Shown: positions 12,098 to 24,583, numbered from the stretch's first letter. The stretch is DNA of 64,000 nt from Smallanthus sonchifolius (GCA_023525975.1 CM042021.1:80481001-80545000), one strand, 5' to 3'. The notes: generated by a model from the sequence alone, not told the origin. Numbers and translations are program-made.

Positions 12098-13627
12098 TGG
12101 TTATTTTATTTAACCATTTACGTTCGCATTTAGTCGGGTTATTCTGCTTACTTTTTCTAGTAATTCATTAAGATTTACTAGACTTGGAATAAATTCCTTT
12201 GCTAGACTCCTTGACTTTACTTAGTCAAAATAAATATCAGGAAATAATAATTATGAACGTGCGTTTATGTAATGTGGATATTGACCTGAAATGCTGGGTG
12301 TCACATTCTCCCCATGTACAGAGAATTTCGTCCCGAAATTCAGTTCTTGTCACTCTGACTTGGAGTGTTTGTAAACAAGGACGGGTACTTGGATTTCATT
12401 TTATCTTCCCGCTCCCACGTATACTCGGGGCCGCGCTTTGAATTCCAACGTACCTTTACCAGCTTAACACGGCTGCGCCTTGTTCTCTGAACCTTCCAAT
12501 CTGTGACTTCCAAAGGTTCCTCAATGAAGTGCAACTTGTCGTCTATGTGAATCTCATCAGGAGGTATAATTAATGTGTCGTCTGATAAGCACTTCTTGAG
12601 ATTTGACACATGAAACGTATCATGTACATTGTTTAGTTCTTGTGGCAACTTGAGCTTGTAAGCCTAGACAATATTTCACACGGTCCAACGTACCTAGGGT
12701 TAAGCTTGCCACGGTTGCCAAATCTTGCAACTCCTTTCCAAGGTGAGACCTTTAACATGACTTTGTCTCCCACTTGGAATTCTAAAGGTCTTCGTCTGTT
12801 ATCCGCGTAACTCTTTTGTCTGTCACGGGCGGCCTTCAAACGATCTTTGATTTTGAAAATCTTGTCCGTGGTCTCTTGAATAACTTCAGGACCGGTTAAA
12901 TGCTTGTCACCAACTTCTGCCCAACAAAGCGGTGAACGACATTTTCGACCATACAAAGCCTCAAACGGAGCGGCTTTGATGCTGGTGTGGTAACTATTAT
13001 TGTACGAAAACTCAGCTAGTGGCAAATGAGTATCCCAATTTCCACCGAAGTCAATTGCACACGCACGGACCATATCATCTAAGGTTTGAATGGTCATTTC
13101 ACTTTGACCATCTGTTTGTGGATGATATGCCGTGCTCATGTCAAGACGTGTGCCCATGGCTTCTTGTAATGATTTCCAGATTCTAGACATGAATCTGCTG
13201 TCTCTATCAGAGATAATAGAAATTGGCACTCTATGCCTAGCCACAATTTCCTTAATATAAATCTTTGCAAGTTTCTCGGTTTTATCCGTTTCTTTGATGG
13301 GTAGAAAATGAGCTGATTTCGTCAAACTATCGACGATTACCCATATAGTGTCATACCCGCCTGACGTCTTGGGTAACTTTGTAATGAAATCCATGGAAAT
13401 CTGTTCCCATTTCCATTGAGGTATCTCGGGTTGTTGTAACAATCCCGACGGTTTCTGATGTTCTGCCTTTACTTTTGAACACGTTAGGCATTTACCGACA
13501 TAAATTGCAATTTCTCCTTTCATATTCGGCCACCAGTAGAGTTCTTTCAGATCCTTATACATTTTATCCGAACCTGGGTGAATGGAGTACCTGGACTTGT
13601 GGGCTTCGTCCATAACCAACTCCCGTA
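11582..13627 (-). repeat. Array unit U6
   Basis: LTR segment 11582-12305 and integrase 12306-13627. The integrase frame 12633-13619 is open over 328 codons but has private substitutions (ARHRVPIS, QSEMTIQ, DDMVRAC). The catalytic Glu is kept in QSEM. The tail at 12340-12648 has TRRSRVKL. Confidence 0.92.
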
Positions 13628-14110
13628 AGTTTTTACCTCAAACAGAGAATGGTGATTTTTAGAGAAACAGAGAAGATAGTCTTGAATTCTTTTGCTAAGC
13701 TCTCTTCAGGAACCCTTGAAATTCTCCTTATACCACTGAATTATGGTGGATTTCTGCCTTAAACTGCACTTCGATTTGAAGGAGAATTGGGAATTTGCCG
13801 TAAGAAAAAGAGAATTATGGAAAGGATACGTGGGATTTCGACTGAGAAGGTATGGTTTTTATCTGAATTTGAGTGAATTTGCATGTGGGAGAATGGCTCC
13901 CCTGACTCTCGACCGAGAAAGTCAAGAAAGTAGTTTAGGGTTAATGATAACTATTTTTAAGTATTAATTTATTAATGATATTAGTATCAATTAGAGTTTT
14001 ATAGGGGTAATTTAATCCGGTTTAGATTCTTCACGGTATTATGATTTTAACCATTTTATGGCTCGCTGAAGAAATTATTAAAATCTTGGTTCAACGTAAA
14101 TTTTTGTGTA

Positions 14111-14145
<35 letters not shown>

Positions 14146-15674
14146 TGGTTATTTTATTTAACCATTTACGTTCGCATTTAGTCGGGTTATTCTGCTTACT
14201 TTTTCTAGTAATTCGTTAAGATTTACTAGACTTGGAATAAATTCCTTTGCTAGACTCCTTGACTTTACTTAGTCAAAATAAATATCAGGAAATAATAATT
14301 ATGAACGTGCGTTTATGTAATGTGGATATTGACCTGAAATGCTGGGTGTCACATTCTCCCCATGTACAGAGAATTTCGTCCCGAAATTCAGTTCTTGTCA
14401 CTCTGACTTTGAGTGTTTGTAAACAAGGACGGGTACTTGGATTTCATTTTATCTTCCCGCTCCCACGTATACTCGGGGCCGCGCTTTGAATTCCAACGTA
14501 CCTTTACCAGCTTAACACGGCTGCGCCTTGTTCTCTGAACCTTCCAATCTGTGACTTCCAAAGGTTCCTCAATGAAGTGCAACTTGTCATCTATGTGAAT
14601 CTCATCAGGAGGTATAATTAATGTGTCGTCTGATAAGCACTTCTTGAGATTTGACACATGAAACGTATCATGTACATTGTTTAGTTCTTGTGGCAACTTG
14701 AGCTTGTAAGCCTAGACAATATTTCACACGGTCCAACGTACCTAGGGTTAAGCTTGCCACGGTTGCCAAATCTTGCAACTCCTTTCCAAGGTGAGACCTT
14801 TAACAAGACTTTGTCTCCCACTTGGAATTTTAAAGGTCTTCGTCTGTTATCCGCGTAACTCTTTTGTCTGTCACGGGCGGCCTTCAGACGATCTTTGATT
14901 TTGAAATCTTGTCCGTGGTCTCTTGAATAACTTCAGGACCGGTTAAATGCTTGTCACCAACTTCTGCCCAACAAAGCGGTGAACGACATTTTCGACCATA
15001 CAAAGCCTCAAACGGAGCGGCTTTGATGCTGGTGTGGTAACTATTATTGGACGAAAACTCAGCTAGTGGCAAATGAGTATCCCAATTTCCACCGAAGTCA
15101 ATTGCACACGCACGGATCATATCATCTAAGGTTTGAATGGTCCTTTCACTTTGACCATCTGTTTGTGGATGATATGCCGTGCTCATGTCAAGACGTGTGC
15201 CCATGGCTTCTTGTAATGATTTCCAGATTCTAGACATGAATCTGCTGTCTCTATCAGAGATAATAGAAATTGGCACTCCATGCCTAGCCACAATTTTCTT
15301 AATATAAATCTTTGCAAGTTTCTCGGTTTTATCCGTTTCTTTGATGGGTAGAAAATGAGCTGATTTCGTCAAACTATCGACGATTACCCATATAGTGTCA
15401 TACCCGCCTGACGTCTTGGGTAACATTGTAATGAAATCCATGGAAATCTGTTCCCATTTCCATTGATATATCTCGGGTTGTTGTAACAATCCCGACGGTT
15501 TCTGATGTTCTGCCTTTACTTTTGAACACGTTAGGCATTTACCGACATAAATTGCAATTTCTCCTTTCATATTCGGCCACCAGTAGAGTTCTTTCAGATC
15601 CTTATACATTTTATCCGAACCTGGGTGAATGGAGTACCTGGACTTGTGGGCTTCGTCCATAACCAACTCCCGTA
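13628..15674 (-). repeat. Array unit U7
   Basis: LTR segment 13628-14353 and integrase 14354-15674, one base shorter than the others. A single-base deletion near 14905 shifts the frame after TDKI, so the integrase ORF ends early (14884-15666, 260 codons). Other private changes are FSSNNSYH, EIYQWKW and ITMLPK. The tail at 14388-14696 is intact as a separate frame. Confidence 0.92.
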
Positions 15675-16156
15675 AGTTTTTACCTCAAACAGAGAATGGT
15701 GATTTTTAGAGAAACAGAGAAGATAGTCTTGAATTCTTTTGCTAAGCTCTCTTCCGGAACCCTTGAAATTCTCCTTATACCACTGAATTATGGTGGATTT
15801 CTGCCTTAAACTGCACTTCGATTTGAAGGAGAATTGGGAATTTGCCGTAAGAAAAAGAGAATTATGGAAAGGATACGTGGGATTTCGACTGAGAAGGTAT
15901 GGTTTTTATCTGAATTTGAGTGAATTTGCATGTGGGAGAATGGCTCCCCTGACTCTCGACCGAGAAAGTCAAGAAAGTAGTTTTGGGTTAATGATAACTA
16001 TTTTTAAGTATTAATTTATTAATGATATTAGTATCAATTAGAGTTTTATAGGGGTAATTTAATCCGGTTTAGATTATTCACGGTATTATGATTTTAACCA
16101 TTTTATGGCTCGCTGAAGAAATTATTAAAATCTTGGTTCAACGTAAATTTTTGTGT

Positions 16157-16212
<56 letters not shown>

Positions 16213-17742
16213 TGGTTATTTTATTTAACCATTTACGTTCGCATTTAGTCGGGTTATTCTGCTTACTTTTTCTAGTAATTCATTAAGATTTACTAGACTT
16301 GGAATAAATTCCTTTGCTAGACTCCTTGACTTTACTTAGTCAAAATAAATATCAGGAAATAATAATTATGAACGTGCGTTTATGTAATGTGGATATTGAC
16401 CTGAAATGCTGGGTGTCACATTCTCACCATGTACAGAGAATTTCGTCCCGAAATTCAGTTCTTGTCACTCTGACTTGGAGTGTTTGTAAACAAGGACGGG
16501 TACTTGGATTTCATTTTATCTTCCCGCTCCCACGTATACTCGGGGCCGCGCTTTGAATTCCAACGTACTTTGTCCAGCTTAACACGGCTGCGCCTTGTTC
16601 TCTGAACCTTCCAATCTGTGACTTCCAAAGGTTCCTCAATGAAGTGCAACTTGTCGTCTATGTGAATCTCATCAGGAGGTATAATTAATGTGTCGTCTGA
16701 TAAGCACTTCTTGAGATTTGACACATGAAACGTATCATGTACATTGTTTAGTTCTTGTGGCAACTTGAGCTTGTAAGCCTAGACAATATTTCAAACGGTC
16801 CAACGTACCTAGGGTTAAGCTTGCCACGGTTGCCAAATCTTGCAACTCCTTTCCAAGGTAAGACCTTTAACATGACTTTGTCTCCCACTTGGAATTCTAA
16901 AGGTCTTCGTCTGTTATCCGCGTAACTCTTTTGTCTGTCACGGGCGGCCTTCAGACGATCTTTGATTTTGAAAACCTTGTCCGTGGTCTCTTGAATAACT
17001 TCAGGACCGGTTAAATGCTTGTCACCAACTTCTGCCCAACAAAGCGGTGAACGACATTTTCGACCATACAAAGCCTCAAACGGAGCGGCTTTGATGCTGG
17101 TGTGGTAACTATTATTGTACGAAAACTCAGCTAGTGGCAAATGAGTATCCCAATTTCCACCGAAGTCAATTGCACACGCACGGAGCATATCATCTAAGGT
17201 TTGAATGGTCCTTTCACTTTGACCATCTGTTTGTGGATGATATGCCGTGCTCATGTCAAGACGTGTGCCCATGGCTTCTTGTAATGATTTCCAGATTCTA
17301 GACATGAATCTGCTGTCTCTATCAGAGATAATAGAAATTGGCACTCCATGCCTAGCCACAATTTCCTTAATATAAATCTTTGCAAGTTTCTCGGTTTTAT
17401 CCGTTTCTTTGATGGGTAGAAAATGAGCTGATTTCGTCAAACTATCGACGATTACCCATATAGTGTCATACCCGCCTGACGTCTTGGGTAACTTTGTAAT
17501 GAAATCCATTGAAATCTGTTCCCATTTCCATTGAGGTATCTCGGGTTGTTGTAACAATCCCGACGGTTTCTGATGTTCTGCCTTTACTTTTGAACATGTT
17601 AGGCATTTACCGACATAAATTACAATTTCTCCTTTCATATTCGGCCACCAGTAGAGTTCTTTCAGATCCTTATACATTTTTTCCGAACCTGGGTGAATGG
17701 AGTACCTGGACTTGTGGGCTTCGTCCATAACCAACTCCCGTA
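15675..17742 (-). repeat. Array unit U8 (expanded TA tract, mosaic alleles)
   Basis: LTR segment 15675-16420 is about 20-28 bp longer than its neighbours because of a roughly 46-bp TA tract (16160-16206). The integrase 328-codon frame (16748-17734) is open. It mixes alleles: MKGEIVIYVGK as in U1, KVLPWKG as in U2-U3, and TRRSRVKL in the tail (16455-16763) as in the right-hand block. This suggests unequal exchange or gene conversion. Confidence 0.92.
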
Positions 17743-18464
17743 AGTTTTTACCTCAAACAGAGAATGGTGATTTTTAGAGAAATAGAGAAGATAGTCTTGA
17801 ATTCTTTTGCTAAGCTCTCTTCAGGAACCCTTGAAATTCTCCTTATACCACTGAATTATGGTGGATTTCTGCCTTAAACTGCACTTCGATTTGAAGGAGA
17901 ATTGGGAATTTGCCATAAGAAAAAGAGAATTATGGAAAGGATACGTGGGATTTCGACTGAGAAGGTATGGTTTTTATCTGAATTTGAGTGAATTTGCATG
18001 TGGGAGAATGGCTCCCCTGACTCTCGATCGAGAAAGTCAAGAAAGTAGTTTAGGGTTAATGATAACTATTTTTAAGTATTAATTTATTAATGATATTAGT
18101 ATCAATTAGAGTTTTATAGGGGCAATTTAATCCGGTTTAGATTCTTCACGGTATTAAGATTTTAACCATTTTATGGCTCGCTGAAGAAATTATTAAAATC
18201 TTGGTTCAACGTAAATTTTTGTGTAACATATATATATATATATATATATAATTTTCTGGTTATTTTATTTAACCATTTACGTTCGCATTTAGTCGGGTTA
18301 TTCTGCTTACTTTTTCTAGTAATTCGTTAAGATTTACTAGACTTGGAATAAATTCCTTTGCTAGACTCCTTGACTTTACTTAGTCAAAATAAATATCAGG
18401 AAATAATAATTATGAACGTGCGTTTATGTAATGTGGATATTGACCTGAAATGCTGGGTGTCACA
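17743..18464 (-). repeat. Terminal LTR segment of the array
   Basis: This is the ninth copy of the ~722-bp LTR segment. It is followed on the right not by another short integrase segment but by the full gypsy-1 internal region. It therefore marks the array's transition to the parental element. It ends GGGTGTCACA next to the polypurine tract. Confidence 0.92.
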
Positions 18465-18480
18465 TTCTCCCCATGTACAG
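18465..18480 (-). other. Polypurine tract of gypsy-1
   Basis: On the minus strand, CTGTACATGGGGAGAA lies directly before the LTR start TGTGACACCC. It is the usual primer for plus-strand synthesis. The same tract recurs at every array unit (for example 2092-2107 and 4136-4151). Confidence 0.85.
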
Positions 18481-18498
18481 AGAATTTCGTCCCAAAAT

Positions 18499-19682
18499 TC
18501 AGTTCTTGTCACTCTGACTTGGAGTGTTTGTAAACAAGGACGGGTACTTGGATTTCATTTTATCTTCCCGCTCCCACATATACTCGGGGCCGCGCTTTGA
18601 ATTCCAACGTACCTTGACCAGCTTAACACGGCTGCGCCTTGTTCTCTGAACCTTCCAATCTGTGACTTCCAAAGGTTCCTCAATGAAGTGCAACTTGTCG
18701 TCTATGTGAATCTCATCAGGAGGTATAATTAATGTGTCGTCTGATAAGCACTTCTTGAGATTTGACACATGAAACGTATCATGTACATTGTTTAGTTCTT
18801 GTGGCAACTTGAGCTTGTAAGCCTAGACAATATTTCAAACGGTCCAACGTACCTAGGGTTAAGCTTGCCACGGTTGCCAAATCTTGCAACTCCTTTCCAA
18901 GGTGAGACCTTTAACATGACTTTGTCTCCCACTTGGAATTCTAAAGGTCTTCGTCTGTTATCCGCGTAACTCTTTTGTCTGTCACGGGCGGCCTTCAGAC
19001 GATCTTTGATTTTGAAAATCTTGTCCGTGGTCTCTTGAATAACTTCAGGACCGGTTAAATGCTTGTCACCAACTTCTGCCCAACAAAGCGGTGAACGACA
19101 TTTTCGACCATACAAAGCCTCAAACGGAGCGGCTTTGATGCTGGTGTGGTAACTATTATTGTACGAAAACTCAGCTAGTGGCAAATGAGTATCCCAATTT
19201 CCACCGAAGTCAATTGCACACGCACGGAGCATATCCTCTAAGGTTTGAATGGTCCTTTCACTTTGACCATCTGTTTGTGGATGATATGCCGTGCTCATGT
19301 CAAGACGTGTGCCCATGGCTTCTTGTAATGATTTCCAGATTCTAGACATGAATCTGCTGTCTCTATCAGAGATAATAGAAATTGGCACTCCATGCCTAGC
19401 CACAATTTCCTTAATATAAATCTTTGCAAGTTTCTCGGTTTTATCCGTTTCTTTGATGGGTAGAAAATGAGCTGATTTCGTCAAACTATCGACGATTACC
19501 CATATAGTGTCATACCCGCCTGACGTCTTGGGTAACTTTGTAATGAAATCCATGGAAATCTGTTCCCATTTCCATTGAGGTATCTCGGGTTGTTGTAACA
19601 ATCCCGACGGTTTCTGATGTTCTGCCTTTACTTTTGAACATGTTAGGCATTTACCGACATAAATTGCAATTTCTCCTTTCAT
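18499..19682 (-). pseudogene. int: Gypsy-1 integrase core and chromodomain-like tail
   Basis: Integrase joins the cDNA to the host chromosome. 18792-19682 encodes the core with D, D-35-E (MDFITKLP, SDRDSRF, QSERTIQ) and the GKLNPRYVGPFEIL segment. 18499-18807, in another frame, encodes FHVSNLKKCLSDD and the chromodomain-like WNSKRGPEYMWERED. The frames are split by a deletion of about 13 nt after ILSR: the IGPVA seen in gypsy-3 is missing. This break is shared by all array units, so it predates the amplification. A TGG-to-TAG stop at 19686-19688 separates this part from the rest of pol. Confidence 0.9.
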
Positions 19683-19688
19683 ATTCGG

Positions 19689-22457
19689 CTACCAGTAGAA
19701 TTCTTTCAGATCCTTATACATTTTATCCGAACCTGGGTGAATGGAGTACCTGGACTTGTGGGCTTCGTCCATAACCAACTCCCGTAAGTTACCAAAACAT
19801 GGCACCCAAATTCTATTCATGAAGTATAAAGTGTCATCTGGCTTTGGTTCCAACTGCTTTATCATTCCTCGTAAAGCTTCATTCTGGGTGTTTTCTTCTT
19901 TGATTGCCTCTTGTTGTGCCATCCGGATTTGAGTCGTGAGACTTGTATGAATTTTCAATTCTAGGGCACGAACACGGAGTGTTTTAACTCGTTCCTTATG
20001 ACTCAAGGCATCTGCTACGACGTTTGCTTTGCCAGGGTGATACTTGATATCACAGTCGTAATTATTCAGTAGCTCTACCCAACGACGTTGCCTCATGTTG
20101 AGTTCTTTCTGATTAAAGATGTGCTGGAGACTCTTGTGGTCTGTAAAGATAGTACATTTTGTACCGTACAAGTAATGTCTCCAAATCTTGAGTGCAAACA
20201 CGACAGCACCCAATTCCAAATCGTGAGTCGTATAATTTTTCTCATGTACTTTTAGTTGTCTGGATGCATACGCTATAACTTTTTCTTTCTGCATTAATAC
20301 ACATCCCAGACCTTGGTGTGATGCGTCGCAGTACACAATGAAATTGCCATTTCCTTCGGGAAGGGATAGGATTGGTGCACTGCAAAGCTTTTGCTTCAAC
20401 AATTGAAACGCTGATTCTTGTTTATCAGTCCAATCAAACTTTTTGTCCTTCTGAGTTAACGTGGTCAAAGGCAAGAATATCTTTGAAAAATTCTCGATAA
20501 ATCGCCTATAATATCCTGCCAAACCCAGAAATTGACGCACCTCAGTCGGAGTTCTTGGTGCTTCCCAGTTTTTGATAGCTTCAATCTTGGATGGATCCAC
20601 ATGGATACCCTTCTTATTGATAACATGTCCGAGAAAATGAACCTCTTGGATCCAAAACTCACACTTAGAGAATTTGGCATAAAGCTTCTCATTCCGGAGT
20701 AGTTCCAAGATTAATTTCAAATGATGTTCATGTTCCTCCTTGGTTCGTGAATATATCAATATGTCATCGATAAACACAATCACGAATTTATCCAAGTACG
20801 GCTTGCACACGCGGTTCATGAGATCCATGAAAACAACTGGTGCATTAGTCAAGCCAAATGGCATAACTAGGAACTCGTAGTGACCGTAACGAGTCCTAAA
20901 AGCCGTTTTTGGTATATCTTCTTCCTGAATTTTCAGTTGATGATACCCTGATCGTAGATCAATTTTAGAATAGAAACTGGAACCTTGAAGTTGATCAAAC
21001 AAATCGTCTATTCGAGGAAGAGGATACCGGTTTTTGATTGTCAGTTTGTTCAACTCTCGATAATCAATGCACATTCTAAAGGTTCCATCCTTTTTCTTTA
21101 CAAACAGGACCGGAGCTCCCCATGGTGAGAAACTCGGTCTTATGAAACCTTTGTCAAGTAATTCTTGTAATTGGCTCGACAGTTCCTGCATCTCGGAAGG
21201 GGCTAGACGATACGGCGATCGTGCTACTGGTACAGCTCCTGGTACTAGGTCGATCCGAAACTCGACTTGTCTTGATGGTGGTATTCCTGGTAAGTCTTCG
21301 GGAAATACCTCTGAGTAATCTCTGACGATTGGTATGTCCTCAAGTCGACGTTCTTCGGGTTTCTTCTCGACGATGTGAGCCAGGAATGCACAATAACACT
21401 TGCGTAGATACTTATGAGCTTTCATGCAGTTTATCGTCTTTAACATCGTTCTACACCTTTCGCCTTGAATTGAAAGAATTTCTCCGCTTGGTAGTGGGAT
21501 ACGTACAATCTTCTCGAAGCATACGATCTCGGCAAGATTCTTTGATAACCAATCCATGCCAATAACAATATCAAAACTCCCTAGTTCGACGGGTAAAAGG
21601 TCTATACTGAATGTATGGTTTTCTAAACATAAAGTACCACCCCTAATGACCTCTCCGGTTTCTATAAATTTCCCATTTGCTAATTCAATTGTATAACTTT
21701 GATCTAGTTTGCTGGCCTTAATACCGAGTAAGGATTTAAAATCATTCGACACAAAGCTCATATCCGCACCCGAATCAAAAAGTACAGAGGCATAGTGATT
21801 ATTTATCGGGAACGTACCAGTGACGATGTTCGGGTCCTGGCGCGTGTCCCTTGCACCCATCACAAATGCCCTCCCTGGTGCCTGAGCGTTGTTCTGATTC
21901 TTCCACTTGGGAGAATCCTTCTTGAAGTGTTTCAAGTCATCACATACGAAACATCCCGGCTTGATTTTCCCTGTTCGGTTATTACTTCGAAAAGCTTGAG
22001 TGGTGTGACCAAACTTGTCACATTTTCCACACTTGATGCACACACCGGCATGATGATTTCCACACCTCTTACATCTCGGTAGGTCCCTATCATACTCCCT
22101 TCTTTCCACTGTGTTGGCTGCAAAAGCCTTCACAGTTCCTTGTTTCTTAAACTCTTGTTTTGCAGATTTGTTACTTGAATTTCCCATCCATTTCCTTTTC
22201 TCCCCAGATCTACTTTCTTCATTCTCCTTCCTCACAAACAATTCATTACGTACTGCATCATCCTTTAGTTTGAATGCTAAAGTTATAGCACTCTTGGCAT
22301 CTATTGGATTAGATGATGTTACCATGCTACGAATTTGAGGCGCAAGGCCCCACAGATACCTCTCAACACGCTTATGCTCTGGTATGACCATATGCGGTAC
22401 TAAAATCGCCAATTCATTGAAACGGTCGGTGTATCCCGCTACATCATCTCCCATCAT
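19689..22457 (-). pseudogene. pol: Gypsy-1 gag C-terminus, protease, RT, RNase H, start of integrase
   Basis: A 922-codon open frame. It contains the gag C-terminus (residues 1-170, with two degenerate zinc knuckles around 137-184 that have lost cysteines), an aspartic protease with DSGAD at 228-232, and reverse transcriptase about 380-590 (RMCIDYRELN, then VFIDD with D564/D565). RNase H lies about 700-820 (D711, E748, D773, D816). The start of the integrase zinc finger (H900, H907) follows. It is unusually long for this region, but upstream gag is separated by a TAG and the end is a stop inside integrase. The array junction corresponds to about residue 890 (FGN/LREL). Confidence 0.92.
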
Positions 22458-23073
22458 CTATAGGTTCCACATCTCAGTTTCAATCTTTTGCAATTCGTTT
22501 CGAGGACAGTATTCCTCAATCATCATGTTTTTCAAGTCTTCCCAAGATAATTGGTACGCTGTCTCTCTTCCCAAAGTCCTCATTTGAGTATTCCACCAAG
22601 TTAAAGCTTTATCAGAGAGCGTACATGTAGAATACTTCACCATGCAGTCAGCGGTGCATTCACTAATATCAATCACCGACTCCATCTTTTCTATCCATCT
22701 CATCAGACCAACTGCACCCTCGGTGCCATTGAAACTGCAGGGTTTGCAGGATAGGAAGGCCTTTTAGGTGCACTTCCTATTTGGAGCATCTGCAGGATCA
22801 CAAGTCATAACGTCATTAATTCGGATCATGACTATGTGTTATGGCTTATTTATTTTTATTACCTCCGGAACCTCCGGAACCTCCTGCTGTACCGCTACCT
22901 CCTGCACCTCCTCCGCCGGCACCGCTGCCGTTTCCTCCGCCACTATTTCGATTTGCTTCATACTGCTCTATGGCGGCAGCTACTCGCTGTGCTATGAGTT
23001 GTTCCATGTTTGGGGAAATTGTCTCGTTGTTGTCACCAGTAGTGTTACGGGGTGTCCCACGCTTAGGTGCCAT
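22458..23073 (-). pseudogene. gag: Gypsy-1 gag N-terminal part (broken)
   Basis: The likely start is the Met at 23073 (MAPKRGTPRN). A short N-terminal helix (MEQLIAQRVAAAIEQYEA) is followed by a Gly/Ser-rich run (22850-22935), then stops. The retrotransposon-gag domain resumes at about 22750 with FNGTEGAVGLMRWIEKMESV and ALTWWN, and runs to WNL, where a TAG separates it from the 922-codon frame. A TAA also lies just before KAFLSCKPC. Two or more lesions make it non-functional. Confidence 0.85.
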
Positions 23074-24216
23074 GACGTTCTTTCTAACATATCAATTAAA
23101 ATGAAACAACATTATATAATAATAATGATAGATCATGTCATAAGGATACAACAACATCAAACGTGAACAACCATCATTACAACATAACCCATCACATACA
23201 TAGTTAAAATATATATAGTACATTGTTCCAAAAGACAAGGATACAAAAGGGATGGGTTCTCATGACCACATCAGTACCAAGTTTTAAACTACATAATGTG
23301 CTATGGGCACAACCCGCCCATAATAGGTTTAAAAGAAGAAGTGAGAGTACAACCCAATCATCATGGCAAGTCCTGCCATGACAAAGCTAGCCCTAGCCAC
23401 AAACTCTGCAGCTAAAGTCCTTTCTTCCAACGCCTCCACCATGTCTCGGACCGTAAGAGTGAACTGCCAGTCCATATCAGCTCTCAACTCGAGGTAGTCA
23501 GTGGCACCCTGTATGTCTTGAGTGCTACCCTCCAGAGTTTGTACTCGAGATCCGAGTCCTTGACGTAAGCGCATAGTTGCATCCCCCAGTGCCCGAATAA
23601 CATCTAGGAGATCATCCAGACGCTATTCGTGCATATGAACACGTGCTACTAATGTAGGCACTGTGAGCTCCATGGCTTCCCCAGTGTGGGGTAGGGGTGT
23701 TTGAGAGTTGGAGGACTCTCCGAGCTCAAAGGTAGATGGGATGCTCTCCATCTCCCTCCATCGGGCCAGAGCACGAGGCATCCAACGGATAGTCCCCACC
23801 ATAGGGTGGTAACAGGGTCATTGCCTAGGTGGTTCCTCATCGGTCTCCAAGTCTTTCGGGTCACGGGCTGCCAGGTTTCTCTTGCGCGGAAGTCTAACCT
23901 TCTTCCTAGCACTTTGCACCTTAACTGGTCCTCCGCTTTTCTTTCGATAGACAATAGGCGGTTCTCCCAGGGCGACATTGGGTGGTGTGGAGCTGCGAAC
24001 TTACACTCGATTTTTGGGGCGTGTGGCGGGAAGTTCCTCGTTAGATTCAGGGTCAGAGACGGGGTCAGAATGTGAATGTGACGACATACTTGTGACTACA
24101 ATATCCACATGACATGATGACTGGTTATGCAATGCTTATGCTATGAAAACATTTTAGTGAGTCATTCAAATTATAGACTAGGTTCCATTTTAGACACCTA
24201 GTTCGCTATAATCAAT
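23074..24216 (-). other. Gypsy-1 untranslated leader
   Basis: About 1.1 kb lies between the gag start and the primer site. Short open frames here (for example at 23649-23978 and 23329-23574) match no retrotransposon domain that I recognise and overlap on both strands. I treat the stretch as leader sequence. I see no other structured feature. Confidence 0.6.
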
Positions 24217-24229
24217 GGCTCTGATACCA
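24217..24229 (-). other. Primer binding site, tRNA-Met type (gypsy-1)
   Basis: The minus strand reads TGGTATCAGAGCC five bases after the LTR end (24235). This fixes the true LTR edge and shows that the LTR is 2.7 kb long, not the ~720 bp seen in the array. Confidence 0.93.
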
Positions 24230-24583
24230 AGTTCTGTCACACCCCGCCAGGGCGGAAACGCGAGGCGTAACGTTCACTTGTTTCCAAAGCATATGATTAT
24301 CGCAAACACATACATGTAATTGGATACATAATCGAGTTTAAAATATTTACATCACAAAATATCAACTTGAGTTTACAAAAGTTTAAGATTTCGCAAATAT
24401 GACTCAAGACCATGAGTTATACAAGAGAAATCCTCTCAAAAGCCGTATCCACGTGCATGCATGAATCCTACATTGCTAACCTGATGGCCACGTTCAATTT
24501 CCTGAAAACATACTTAAAACTGTCAACACGAGGTTGGTGAGTTCACAAGTTATTATAAAGAGTTATCATAAACCCAATGTTTA

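Larger units (their letters stand above)
1648..18464 (-). repeat. Tandem array of a 2.04-kb chimeric LTR/integrase unit
   Basis: Unit order on the + strand is a ~722-bp LTR segment (ending ...GGGTGTCACA), the polypurine-tract complement (TTCTCCCCATG), and ~1322 bp of integrase ending at CCCGTAAGTT. The next unit's LTR segment then starts directly. LTR-segment right ends fall at 2091, 4135, 6177, 8219, 10259, 12305, 14353, 16420 and 18464. Unit lengths are 2040-2068 bp. The LTR half matches 26220-26941 of the intact LTR and the integrase half matches the internal region up to 19790. The unit therefore spans the element's LTR/internal boundary and is not a simple LTR-to-LTR recombinant. Confidence 0.95.

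Noticed and set aside
1648..18464. Array as multiple independent gypsy insertions or solo LTRs
   Set aside because: No target duplications separate the units, all joints are identical, and LTR segments start in the LTR interior.
23649..24075. Overlapping 109- and 124-codon frames in the gypsy-1 leader
   Set aside because: Opposite strands over the same bases, no recognisable domain, and located between primer site and gag.
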